Part shown: positions 15,801 through 28,504 of the stretch, piece after piece
How positions within the stretch are numbered: position 1 is the stretch's first letter
Layout of the letters: each line of letters opens with the position of its first letter
DNA from: Pratylenchus scribneri
Lineage: Eukaryota > Nematoda > Chromadorea > Rhabditida > Pratylenchidae
DNA length: 64,000 nt
Direction: 5' to 3'
Assembly (NCBI GenBank): GCA_030063045.1
Contig: JAQSEB010000023.1
Location: 4,526,001-4,590,000 of the forward strand
Made by a program: the position numbers and the translations under genes
Notes under the pieces: generated by a model
Told to the model about the DNA's origin: nothing
Seen by the model: only the letters and a program-made list of their open reading frames with translations
Databases searched by the model: none

Positions 15801-18800
15801 AATTGATGAAAATGGAAATGAAAAAGAAGAAAGGGAAAATAATTTGTTGGATGAAAACATGAAAATATTCCAATTTGGCAACACACAAAAGAGGAAGGAT
15901 GAGGGAAATGATGGCCAACAATCAACAAAAACATTGGCAAATGAAATTGTGGCCAACAATTCAGAATCAAATGAGGTGAACAATTTCGTTCAATCCTTTG
16001 TAAAAAGTACAAATTTCCGTCTCCAATTAATTTTAATTCTCATTTTCCTCTCGGTCCTTTTGATATGTCCAAAATTAATCAAACTGTGGATTTGGGGCTG
16101 TCGCCAAAATTAATTGGCGACTTCCTCCCCCATTCACTTTGAAATTGAGCATTTCCATTTTTTATGCTGCAAAAAGGACCAAAAAACTTTTTGACCAGCC
16201 GCCAAAAAAATCCCTTTCTCCGCTTATTTTCAACCAATTTTTTCTCAGTTTCAAATTTCAAAAAAACTTCACCCCAACCCCCTTTACCCTTTCTTGAGAA
16301 TATTATTTCCTCTTGAGGTGAAATCCACCATTTTCCCTTCACATTCCCCATCCGAAGCAACTGTTCTCTTCAAAGCTGGCCAAAATGTCGGCTTCCTCTT
16401 TTTGCTTTTTGGACAGCAAAATTAACGAAGATCCATTTGGAAGGGCCAACCAGTCAACATTAGAGTATTTCATTTTGAAGGAAAAGCTTGAGAAGGACAT
16501 TTGGCGGGAATTGGTGCTTTGCAGGTGCATAAGCCCATTCTTCCATTCATTCCATAGCCCGCACACATGGCCCACACTTAATTCCCCCAAAATGAAGTTG
16601 ATTGAATGAATCGAGATTGATCCAAATGCCCCTTTAAATATTATTTTGACAATGGACCCACACAAAATATGATGATTGAATTTAAAATTTAATCATCGCA
16701 AATTAAATTAAATTTCAGCCAAAATCATCATCAAAAGAAGAAGAAAAGGACGGGATGGCCCCTCAATTGGGGGAACAACAAAATAGGCAAATGTGTCAAG
16801 GAAAAAGGCCAATTCAGCCGGCACAAAAGGGGCAAAAAAGAACATCAATGTTGATGCCACCAACCAAAAGGCCACCCTCCTCTTCTCTACAATGAGTGCC
16901 AGCCAATGTTCCGCTGATTCAAATGCCAGCAATAATGATGTTGACCAACAAAATGCATCAAAAAAAGAACAAAAAGTGATTAATCATTGTTCATTGTGGT
17001 TATCATTCCTTTGTTTTTTCAGCATTCATCAATGCCAAATAGTACGGCACAATCCATGGTGGCCAGCACAGTTTCCTCCTCATCCACAGCCAGTTTCCTC
17101 GATCGCTCAAAATCAAATATTTCGCTCCAAGGCTCCAAATTGAGCCGCCCATTGGCCACAACCAAAAGGACGGAGGCAATCAAAGCAAGGCAGCAGAAAA
17201 TTGAATTGCCAAAAGTAAGGCCGAATGTTGCAAAAATGGAAAAGCCATCGCAGACGGGTGGACAGCCAATATTGACTTCGGCAAATTCTCCTCCACTAAA
17301 CATGGTTGGGCACAATTTAATTTGCATAAATTAATTAATTAATTTAATTAAGGAGAAAAAGCCAATGTTAGCAGTCAAGGGCGTGTCCGTTTGCACAACA
17401 ATTTCGGCACCAACAATTCAACATAAACGGAGGGCATCATCAAATGGAGAGGGAAACAATAATTGTGCCGGTACTTCTTCGTCTTCTTCACAAGAATGCC
17501 CGGATTCCCCTTCGATGGGTGAACATCGTCGAAGGGAGAATGTGGCCGTTGGGGTGGTCAGCCCAATGCTCAAAAAAATTCAACAGAAACAAAATGAGGA
17601 GGCTGAAAATGAAATTTTATTGGAGGGAAAAGGCAAGTCATCCAAATTAATTCTAATTATGTTTTGAATTCATTGTAGAAGAAGAATGTCCGCCAATCAC
17701 ATCAACATTCCAATCCCAACCAATGAATGGCCAAATGGATGATGGAATTTTGCCAAATCATCGACAAAATGAAAATCAATCATCGACCACCAAACAACGA
17801 CCGAATATTGCCCCATCGCCAACATTGCCACCAAATAAAATAAAACCGCCAATATTGCCTCAAAAAACGATTGTGGCTGGCAAAAAGCAACAATCATTGA
17901 CAAATTTGAGTCAAATGCCAAGGAGTTTGGGCCGAAAAAGTCAACCAAAATTGCCGAATAGTTCAAATTCAAATGAACATTCAAAAGAGAAGGCAGCCAC
18001 TGCCAATTTGCAATTATTTGAGGAGGAATGTCCACCATCCCCTTCGGTGCCACCTCCATTGGCACCCACAAAATGCCACAATTTGTTGTTGATGCGCGGA
18101 GAAACCCAAGGCAAGTCCAATCCCAATCAAATAATTTCCCATCGAAATTATTATTATTTTTCATTCTCCCTCACCTTCAACCCATACAAATAATTGAACT
18201 AATTTTGAGGATCTGGGAATGAAATTATTGTGGGAATGGAACGGAATTGGATTGAGGCTTTGGGGCAAACCAGTTGTCCATTCATTCATTCATTCATTCA
18301 TTCATTCATTTTCGTTGTCTTTTGTAAACAAATCCCTTTTTATGTACAATATTTGTAAGGCCAAAACTTTGTTGTAAGTTTATTTTGGACAAAAAAGCCA
18401 CAAATTCATTAGTTTTTTTTGCCGAATTGTTTATTTGCATTGGCCGCCCAATTCATTTGCTTCCCATTTTCCGCCATTGGTCATTCATTCATTTATTTGC
18501 AAAATCCAATCCCAATTCTTTTTCATTCAATTTTTGCAACTTTTTTTGGAAATAATATTCCTCCTCATTTTCCAAAAACGAACAATGGCAATGGGGGGAA
18601 TGGGGGATTTGTATTTGTCCCCTAATTGTAAATAGCATTAATTTTCTCCCTCCCAAATCCCAATTCCCAATGTCATCCTCAATCAGCAACCAACCAAAAC
18701 CCCCCTTTTGCCCTTTTCCATTCATTCTCGAATAAATTTGCTAATTAATGAATGTCCAAAATGTCCATCCCCCATTCTCCCTTTTCACCATTCATTTGTG

Positions 18801-21800
18801 TGCTTTTCTTCATATTTTCCTCTGATTTTATAAGGCAAAATCCTTATTCATTCCCTTCGCAATTTTAATTTCATTCCTCTTTTTTATTTCATTTTCATAT
18901 CCCCCCAAATTCTCATTTATCTTATATTCACCTCTTCACTGTTTTTCTGCATAATTTATTGCCCAATTTTGAATTGGCCAACCATTTTTTGGCCAAAATT
19001 GTTCCTTTTTCGCAAAAATGTTTTTGCCTTTTTATTTTTAACTTTTGGCCATCGATCGGCTGCATTTCGTTTCAATTGGTTGCTTTTCCCCTGTCCAATG
19101 GTCAATTTGGCCAGTGAATTAATTATTTATATTTGTGCGCATGCAGCAGGGAGTGGAAAGGAAGGCGGCATCTCGGCTGTCCACAACAAAATTGGCACTT
19201 GGCCACCCTCACACATAGAGCAGTGGTAGCAGCCGATGTGGGGCTAATTGCATTAGCATTATGCTTATAAATATATTGTGATGTGGGCACAAAATGAAGA
19301 GAAGCTGTCCAAAAAGGGGATTAGGCGCCTTTCCCCCATTTCTCCCATTCCACTCATTCTTTATTGGATTTCAAAAGGGGCAAAGAATTTTTGCGCAAAT
19401 AAATATTATTTCCTTCTCCATTTTCAGCACTTCCCTGTGTTTCTTCCTCCTCAAGTTCTTCCCCTGACGATCTACAACAAAAAAGTGGCCAAAAACAAAT
19501 TAATTTTGACAAATTCCATCAATTGGCCATTGTGGCCGCCGATTCAACGACCAGTCAAGATTCATTGGATTCAATTCGAACTGCAATTCATTTTCCCTGC
19601 TCTTCTTCCTCAACCACTCTCCAACAAAACTCTCCTCATTCATTGCGCAATTCAAGCCAACAACAAAAGGAGGAGGAACAAAAACAGCTGCTGATGAAAA
19701 TGGGCACAAAAGTGGGAGGAGGAAACAATGGAGAAAGGAATGAGGGCCAAAATGAACAACAAAAACGGGTCAAAGGGCATGAAGAAAAGAGAATGATGAT
19801 GACGGACAATGATGGACAAATGGCAGGAGAAGGGCCTAAACACCTGCTGGGCAGTGGTCAGTCCCCGGGAATGGCCAATTTATTAATATTACAATTTAAT
19901 GTCCATCCATTTAATAGATGAAAAATATATTGGTGAATTGGATGATGGTGGAAATCAACAAATGAGGAGGATGACAAAATTAGATGGAAATGGCAAAATG
20001 GTGACCGAATTGAATGTTCCAAAACTAAATTTGGCCAATAATCCTCCATCCAACAAATCCACTAATATTAGCTTATTGGGCAGTGCTCGTCGACAAAGCT
20101 ACAAAGAAAGGTGTTCAAAAATAATATAATTTTTCCATCTTCAACTGACATTTTGACTAATTTTGTCCTTTAATAAAAAAAACACAAATTTGCCGATTCA
20201 TCTATTTGGTCGGTCGGGAAGAATCCCTTCTCCAGTTTATTATATTAATTGCCCTAATTTACATTACCATTTTTAACCTTTGTTCGCCGCTAAAAGGCCA
20301 ATGCGGGGGATGAACACCTTTCCCTTGCATTTATATAAATTGTTTTAGTCATTTTGGCTGAATATTCAAAAAATAAATTCCAAAATTCAATTTAATCGCC
20401 TCAACTGGCTCATCCAACCATCCAAACAGATGTCTTCTTCCAATCCATTCAAAATGGCCACTTGTCCCCCCATTAAATTGGATGGATCAACTGAACCCAA
20501 CAAAAATCCATTCCCCTTCCCCAACCCATCCAACAAATTATCCCCTCAATGCAATGTGTCCATCCCCCAATTTTATTGACCAACCCAACAGAGGGCACCA
20601 GCTTCCTCACATCCATTTTTATGCGCGCCTATTCTCGCCGTCCAAAACTCCATCCCTTGGGGATCCTTTTAGCCTCCCTCATGTTTGGGTATTGGTTGGT
20701 CAGTTTGGCCCAAAAACAAGTCAGTGAGAGGAGGATATAATTGATGATGGCCATTCTCCACTGGCATTGGTCAATTTTGGCATTGGCACAAAAATAGCTC
20801 ACTTCCTTTTTTCAAATGTAGTTTTATACCAATATAATCCTTCCTTCACTTCCCATAGATGTAATAATTAATTATTTACTTACATTATATCCTCTCTAAA
20901 CATTGTAAAATTTGAAATTTACGCCTCCATGTCAATCCACAATTTGTCATTTATTTTTGGCGACAGATGGCGCGCGCGAATATTCCCTCCTCCCTCCTTT
21001 TTCCTTTATGATTTGCCCTCAATTCAAAAAGGGAAAAGCCAATTTTCCTCCAGGCATCCATCAAATCCAATCTACAGAATCCATGAGAAATTATTTTATT
21101 CTCATTTTTGTAATTTAATTTTATTCATTTTTATTTGCACAAAATTATTGTTTTCCACCCAAAACAACTTCTTCTCCTTCCTAAACCCATTTAATGCGGC
21201 CATTTCTTTGGGGTCATTCTCATTCTCCATTGCTGTCCAAGTCGAATTCAAAATGTCATCCGATCCCCTTCCCTCTCTCACCCTTTTATCCCATTTTCCG
21301 CCTTTTTGTGTGCATTTTGCGCCATTTTGTTGGTTCATTTTGTTTTTCCCAATTCTCACAATTCTTCTCAATTTTATTCAAATATTTCTGCTGGAAAATT
21401 ACAAATATAAAATTTTATTTCAATTATTTTTGACCAATTTCTTTTTCCACTTCTCTACATGAATTTTTGTTTGCAAAATTATTTTCATTGGCCTTTTCCT
21501 GGTGAATGGCCAACTAATTTGTGGTGGCCATTTTCCCGCCTATTTCCACTTTCCCCCAACATTTGGTCGAATTGGCAAAAATATGAAAAATAACAGAAAA
21601 GGGTGGGAGGAAATATAATGGCTTCATGGCCGCTGGAAGCCGAGGGAAAATTGAAAATGGACATTTTTGTTGGATTGGAGTGGACAATTTTGTGTGTTTA
21701 GGGAGGGTGGACATTTAAGTGGACAAAAATTGGACAGCACATTTTCCATTGGTCAAAAGAATTCCTCAAAACATTTTAATAAGCCACTTTAAATTTAATG

Positions 21801-24800
21801 AAATAATCCATTAATTAATTTATTTATTTATTCAGCTATGAGGACAGTTCCTGTTCATCATTGTCCAGTGAACCATTCGATGATGATGAAATTTCCACTT
21901 CCGATTTGACCACTGCCAGTTCATCGGATTATTATTTGAGTGCATTGGCAGCTGCCGGCCAAAAATCGCCAGAAAAACAACGAAACATGGATTTTGTTGG
22001 AATTCAGCAACAGCCAAAAATGAGGCATTTCCTTCAGCAAAGGTGAAATAATTGGCATAAAATGTGAAAAACAATGGAAATTCAGAAATGGATTAATGTC
22101 AAATAATACAATGGGACAATTTGGACGAAATGATGGCATCGGTGAATTGGGCAATCACAGGAAAAGTGCCGCCTCAATTCCATATGGCCAAAGGGAATTA
22201 GCCGAAAACAGCACAAATGAAGGGGTAAGGAAGCAAATTTAATTAAAAAGTTCAATTTAAAATTTTATTAAATATATTTATATATATTTGGGGAAATTTG
22301 GCACAAATGGCCCCAAAGGATTTTGATTAATTTTGGGGAAAAAGACATCGGAATTGGGACGAGATTTTGGAACGAGATAAAGTCATTCATTCATTTCCGT
22401 TGGGGAAAGAGGGACAATGGACATTTTTGAAGGGGGAATTAACTCTGCTCTGTGCATTGTCCATTGGGGGAACATTTTGGGTGGGAGAAGTTCCCATTGG
22501 CATTTGGAGGAAGATGGATTGGCATTGGCATAAATGGGGCAAAATTGTGGTCCAAATAGGGGAGGAAGGAATTGGGGGCTTGAGGAATGGCCGAATTTGA
22601 GGGAAAAGGACATGAGTTTGGCAAAATGGATGGGAATGGCCAGAGAAATGGTCAAGGAGGGTGGGAGAGAGGGAAGGGAGAAGAAGCGCCGGCCAAAGAA
22701 AAGGCTCATTTGCATTTTGAGTGGTCCGTTGGCCATCCCCCGGCCAATTTGGCCATTCTAGCGTTGCGAAACTGACCAAAGTGTGCCTTTCCTTTCTTTC
22801 CCCTAAAATGGGTTATTTCCGCTGAGGGTGGTTGACAAAATCCCAAAACAAATTTTTGTGATAATTTTAAGAAAATTTGCATTTTCAGCAATTTTCCCAA
22901 AGCGACCGAGGACCATTTTGGCGGAATGGCCAAAATCCTTATCAAAATAATATTGTCAACCAGCACCAAAATTCCCTTTTCCGTCCATACCACACGATAA
23001 CAGCCGAAAATTGGCAGCAAATTCAACAATTACAAAGGCAGCAACAACAACACGCAAAGGTGTTTTTGGCATTGATTTTATTTTAAATAAAAAATAATTA
23101 AAATTAAAGCATCGCCGTGTCCTCTCTCCTCCACATAATTTGATGGTTTTGAGCGATGATGGTGACACATTGAGCGTTGCTGCCGGCGACATTGGTGGAC
23201 AAACAACAACAATGCCAACAACATTGGGTCAAACAAATCAACAACAACAACAACAATTGGGACAATACCAACAAAATGGTACAAAACATTACATCTATCC
23301 ATCTTTCATTTTGTTGCAGATTCCTCAATATCCCGCCATCCGGCATACCACACCCATTCCCTGGATCGGCATTCCCATTTGCGCATTTTCTCTAATTCCC
23401 AGTCCTCCAAATTGCCTCCTCCTCGTCCATCCCAGCAACAATTTGCCAACATTGGCCAAAATCCAATCCGTTTTGGTCGACCCCCACCTCAGCGTAAATT
23501 TCCTTCCCATCTTCAATCGGCCACCGATTCCGCTCAACTTGGCTCATTGCTAATCAGTCCTCGACATTTTGGCATCCAATCCACATTTGCGCCAAGTCCA
23601 TCTGCCGGAATATTGAGGGAGAATGATGGACGGCATAGTTCGGCATCGGCGGCAACATTGCCTCAAAATGGTCAGTCAAAAAGGGCAAATTTGATGCATT
23701 TGATTTTGGACTGGCATAGTCTTTCTTTATTATTATTTTCGCTTTCCTTTTTCCCAAAATGCTTTTATTTAACCATTTACAAAAATTTTAAAATAATTTC
23801 CTCAGTTTTGCTTTTAGCTTTGCCCATTTTTGTGCCTATTTCAGGTCAATATCATCAAGGCGGCCTTTTCCCTGCCGATTATTATTCCCCGGATCAACAT
23901 TTCTACGACATTCCCCCCGCCGTCCGTCCGCCCAGTTCCGCTCAATCATTTGCCAATGGCCATTTACCATCATCAAATCGACGTTCCTCTTCACTTTCGG
24001 CCATGTCTCGTTCCATGGTCACAGTTTTGGCAGCCGCCTTTGAGGAAAGGGAAAAGGCCGAAAAGAATGAACCAATGCAAAATGAAGGCCATGGCAATTC
24101 CTCATTTCGGCCAGGCCAAAGAAATAGTCGAGAAAGTCGAGTGTTGGAATATGTCCAACAGCTGATTGCCATGAATCGAAATGGACGCCAAAGAAGGCCA
24201 AGGCCAAGTCCCTCGCCTGCCCCACAAATTCCATTGCCACCGCCGGCACCGAGAATGGCACCTCCACCAATTTCGCCACAAATGATTCGGCGGGCCCCAC
24301 TTTCATTGCCCAGGAATAATGGTGGGGCAAATTTGAATAATTAATTGCTTTTCGCTTTTTGCTTGCCTTTTATGACTTTATTAAAAGATTAAAATAAAAT
24401 CAAATTTTAATTAAGGCTCAATGTCCGCTCGATTGCCGGATAGTCGAATTTACTCGAATTTGCCTCCTCCCTCAACCAGTAATTCATTGTCCATGCATCT
24501 ACATCAACAACAAAAATTCTCATCATCCAATAATAGCAGTGGATTGAATTCCCCAAATCGAATTCCGTTGATTTCCTCCAATGAAATCCTCCAAAATCGT
24601 CAACCCGGTTCGCAACTTTCGTTGGCCTCTTCAATTGGCTCAACATATTCAACGGTGAATGGAATTCATTCATTTTGTAAATTAATCAGAATTTCAGATG
24701 GAAGAACGATATGAATGGGAGGTGAACAAATTACAAAATGAGTTGGAATCCTACCGGACAACGGTGTCCCTTTTGAATCAACGCCACAGTGGATATAATT

Positions 24801-27800
24801 GTGTCCTTCAAATGTTCGATCAACGACTCCAAACCATCATGAACAGTTTGGGCAAACTTCAACAAAAAAGACATGTTAAAGTGAATTTATAATATTAATA
24901 AATGAAATATATTATTAAATTTAGCGAGATGAAGTTGAACGACTTTGTCACGAAATTGAACATTTGCGCGTTTTGAGCATTAGCGCGGGGGTTGTGCCCA
25001 CAACCACGACAGCCAGCAGAGAGAATTCGGCACCACCGGCAGCAGCAACATTGGATAATACAAATCCATATGGAAATATTGTGGAAGGAAAGGAAAAAGG
25101 AGGAAAATTGAAAGAGAAATCAACAACAACAGAACAACAACAAGAAAATGGAGGAGGCAAAAAGAGCTGGGTATGTTTGGATTTGGATTCAATTGATCCA
25201 AGAATTTCTGCTGATTAAATGAATTAATTTAAGAAGAACAACAAAGAAAGCCAGGAAAAGAATGTAAAAATTGTGTTTTTCTTTTATAGTGTTTTGTGCT
25301 TTGATTGGTCCTCTTAAATAATAAATACTGTATATATGCTCTTTTAATTCTTGATTCTGATGGGGAATTTCAATCACTCAAAAACTGGATAAATGAAGGA
25401 TCTTCTAACTCTTTAATTTGTGGACATTTTTGAACAAATAATAGCGGTTTTTGCAGAGCTTTCAACATAAAAGAAAAAAACATTAAGTGGAATACAAATT
25501 TTTTAAATTTATTCTGCCAAGACTTTTGGTCTTCAAAGTCGAAAGGATTTAAAAGAGTATTATTATGAATTATTGTGTTTGGTAGAAAAAGCAATTTAAA
25601 TTGAACAATTTCCGTCCAAATTTATTCAGATTCGAAGTTCATTTACTCGCGCATTCCACAAAGGAAACAGTGGTAAAAAGGCAGCAGCAGTTGCCAATAA
25701 ACAACCAACATTGGCAGAGGAAGGGAATGGAGGAGAGGAAAAAGCCGGAAATGGACAAAAAAATAATTCACCAATAAAGTATGGAAAAAATTAGATGCAA
25801 TTTAATGAGAAATATTCCAGATTGGACGCAAAGTTCGATGTTCAAACATTGAAGAAGGAATTGGAAAGCAAAGAATTGGCATTGACCGATGTCCAATTGG
25901 ATGCATTGGACAAAGCAAAAGAAATTGACATTCTTCGGGAAACGGTCAACAGACTTCAGGTGGCCTCAAAATGTATTATTTAATCATTTTAATATTAGCA
26001 TGAAAATCAATTGCTCAAATACAATTTTACCATTCTGGAGCGTCGAGTCCGTTCCGAATCCCGGGCCAGTTCGCACATTTCATTGAACACAAATTGTTGC
26101 CCTGAGGGCGAAAATGTGGAATTGGATGTGGCAGCTATGGAGGAGGTAGGAGAAAGGGGACATTTTTTGATTGAAGGGAAAAAATACTGTAATAGAATTT
26201 GATGGAAGCCGTTGAACATTTGGCCCCATTATATGATATTGTGGCCTCATCCCCTTCGAGTGGTGATCTTTCCGTCAATACCACAACGACTGGAAGCAGT
26301 TTGGGCGAAACAATTCATCAGCAAAAGAATGGGAATAATTTTACATCAAAATGTTTGCTCAATTCAAATCATATTTTTGAATTTATTTTTTGCTATTTAG
26401 CCTCTTCCACTTCCTCCCGGAAACAACCACCCTTTTCCCATGCAAAAGTTGTTCTTTGCGTCGATTTGAGTGGCCGTTTGGAGAATTTTCAATCTTCTTC
26501 TTCCGCTTCCGCCCTTCCCCTTGCCCAATCCTCATCTTTGGCCTCAATTTCGCGTGCCAATTCCGGGTCCTCATCCACACTTTCATCATTGGGCAGTGCT
26601 TTGAGTGGTTCCGCAATTGGTGCAAAAATGCCCCGAAGGGAATTGACAATTGGCCATTTGCCACTTCCAATTGCCCCGGGGATTGGTTGGCGAGAAATGG
26701 ACCAACAATTGGGACTACTCCTCGAGGATTATTTGCGTAATATTAAACATCAAATTATGCCCTCAAATGAATGAATATTGTTAAGATCGAATTGACCCGG
26801 ACATGTCAATGGGCATTGATTCATATTCCTCCATTATTGGCTACCAAATTGTTTCGGCCAATTCCAATGAATGCCAAATTCGAAGGAGGGGATCCGTGGA
26901 CTCGAATGAATATACTAATGGAATAATGCCCGAAATGGGACCAACTGAAATTATTCATTCTGGAACAATAATTCGAATTCGTTTAAAAGGTGGGCAACAC
27001 AAATATATTTCCAAATTGTGTTTTTTTTTTAATTTAGGCGCTGCTCAACATTCAGTGGATTCTCTCGTCATGGAAAGTCTTTTGCCCCATCATTTACTGG
27101 ATCAATTGGCCCAACAGGTTGGACAAATATTTGGCCAATTTGGAATATTTATTTTTAATTTAGTTGGAACAACATCGACGATTGCTTCTTTTTGGGCCAA
27201 CTGGAATTGGCAAATCAAATTTGGCCCGCCTTTTGGCCAAATATCAGCTGATTAAAAAGGGAATTGAATTAAATGGAAATTCAATGGCCGAAATTCGATT
27301 CCCTACAAATGGAACAGAAACGGAGGCCAAAGTCCAACAAGTTAATAAAATTTGATATACCCCAATTATCTTTCTATTAATAGGTCAAAGAATATTTGAT
27401 CAATTTGCTTCGGAATGGATCAACAACAACGGGTGGTGTTGTTTTGATTGACAATTTGCCTCCAAAATATTTGGCCACCATTGTGGATGCCTTTCAAAAA
27501 GCCAACAATTCCATTGATGAACAAAATTCTTCATCAAATTTGCCATTTGTGATTTGCACTTTGAATCGAACATGTTTGATGGACCAAAATGCAGTTCAAC
27601 AATTGCAATTTCATCACAATTTTCGATTGTATGCTTTGAGCCAAAAAATGGATGCAATCGGCGGTAATCCAATTCATCGTGAATTTAATGAATTCATTCT
27701 AACTTAGGCTATTTGGGCCGATATTTGCGTCGTCGTTTGGCCGAAAATGAATTGGATTCCCCTCCTTCACATTCCCACCATTCATCTGCCTCATCAGCAA

Positions 27801-28206
27801 TGTCCTTGGCCATTGCTTCCGGCCATCAAAGTTCATCGTCCATTGAATTCCTCATCGACTTCCTAAATCGTTCACTGAGGACAATCAACGAATTCATTGA
27901 AAGGATGGCCAGTGGAGGATTGGATGTGAGCTTGGGACCAAGAATCCTTTTGCAATGTCCATTGGATGGGGAAAAAGCCAAAGAGTGGTTCATCCAACTT
28001 TGGAACGAAAAGTTGTTGCCATATATTCGGAGAGTTTTGGCGGAAAGTGAGAAATGCCCAAAAATGAATTAAAATTAATTTTGTGAATTTTAGACAAAGC
28101 AATTGTCGGGGAAAAAAGCAATAAAATGGAGGATCCACTCAGGGAAATTTGTGCCGCTTGGCCATGGCCAAATGGCTTTGAACAATTGATGCAAATTTGC
28201 CAATAA
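9806..28206 (+). CDS. unc-53: UNC-53 / neuron navigator orthologue
   Basis: Cytoskeletal guidance protein that links actin and microtubule plus ends in migrating cells and growth cones. It is 2670 residues in my model of 37 exons. First exons: 9806-9952, 10264-10378, 10562-10705, 13173-13306, 13360-13685, 14262-14479, 14849-15056, 15272-15590. Last: 26786-26989, 27038-27117, 27164-27340, 27384-27663, 27708-28046, 28094-28206. The CH domain (residues about 50-160) opens with IYTEWANHHLLRAK and closes with DIRNGHLGAILQFLHQLSEY. The middle shows family motifs EKKPMLAVKGVS, VGVVSPMLKK, EDSSCSSLSSEP, HSLDRHSHL and GSQLSLASS. Coiled coils lie near 1824-1905 and 2014-2065 (DILRETVNRLQ). The ATPase has Walker A FGPTGIGKSNLAR (near 2377) and Walker B GGVVLIDN. 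Start 9806 follows an in-frame stop. Introns at 17633 and 18111 use GC donors (AAG|gcaagt). The start of exon 8 could instead be 15215. Confidence 0.93.
10706..13172 (+). other. 2.47-kb unc-53 intron splitting the CH domain
   Basis: Donor CAAG|gtgtgt and acceptor gcacag|ATATTC join with phase 1 to give ENIQAQ-DIRNGHLG, the expected CH-domain continuity. This is the longest intron in the window. I see no nested gene on either strand: open frames at 10837-11106 (-) and 12498-12770 (+) look random. Such long introns often hold enhancers, but nothing specific is readable. Confidence 0.7.
13173..18110 (+). other. unc-53 exons 4-15 (exon map)
   Basis: Exon coordinates for this part of the model: 13173-13306, 13360-13685, 14262-14479, 14849-15056, 15272-15590, 15644-15752, 15800-15975, 16719-16849, 16903-16975, 17023-17304, 17353-17632, 17679-18110. 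Phases agree at every junction. The region encodes the low-complexity Ser/Pro/Gln/Asn-rich middle of the protein, ending in the proline-rich VPPPLAPTK stretch. The 16850-16902 intron was chosen to avoid a stop in one frame and a frame break in the other; it is the least certain junction besides the start of 15272. The intron 15976-16718 is 743 bases; 13686-14261 and 14480-14848 are the other long ones here. Confidence 0.75.
18111..19427 (+). other. 1.3-kb unc-53 intron with GC donor and a short tetranucleotide repeat
   Basis: The donor is CAAG|gcaagt and the acceptor ttttcag|CACTTCC; the joined codon is GCA. An (attc)n microsatellite lies at 18280-18310. Open frames at 18419-18725 and 18969-19229 are not supported as exons. 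Confidence 0.7.
19428..26736 (+). other. unc-53 exons 16-31 (exon map)
   Basis: Exons: 19428-19856, 19918-20110, 21836-22042, 22086-22224, 22889-23059, 23110-23278, 23320-23670, 23845-24321, 24416-24654, 24698-24874, 24925-25170, 25630-25778, 25821-25959, 25999-26145, 26196-26352, 26401-26736. The intron 20111-21835 is 1.7 kb, 22225-22888 is 664 bases and 25171-25629 is 459 bases; I see no gene inside them. The exons at 24698-24874 and 25821-25959 encode the two main coiled coils. The exon at 25630 encodes IRSSFTRAFHKGN, matching the basic KKSW-IRSSLSKF stretch of UNC-53. Confidence 0.85.
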
Positions 28207-28504
28207 ATGGAGAGAAAATGTGCTTTCATTGTGATCATTTTTTTGTCAATTTTCGCAATCAAATTAGCCAATTTTTATATTTTGAATAAAAATATTAATT
28301 TTACCAATTCAAATTTGTCCATTTATTAACAAATTAATTTAAATCATACTTTGTAATTATTTTATTGTAAGGGATATAATGATTATGCCTGCGGCTAAAT
28401 TCAAACAAAAGAATTTGTATTCAATTTAGAACTTTAAACTGACACTAATAACACAATAAATTTATTTAAAAGAAACGAAAGAAAAGCCAAAACATATTTC
28501 AGAG

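Noticed and set aside
15976..16113. Extension of an unc-53 exon into a membrane-helix-like C-terminus
   Set aside because: The frame stays open to 16113, but a consensus donor (GAG|gtgaac) at 15976 keeps phase into the next exon; the hydrophobic read-through is most simply intron.
16339..16665. Leftward 108-codon frame inside an unc-53 intron
   Set aside because: No start context, no splice partners and no family; likely a mirror of the open + strand block.
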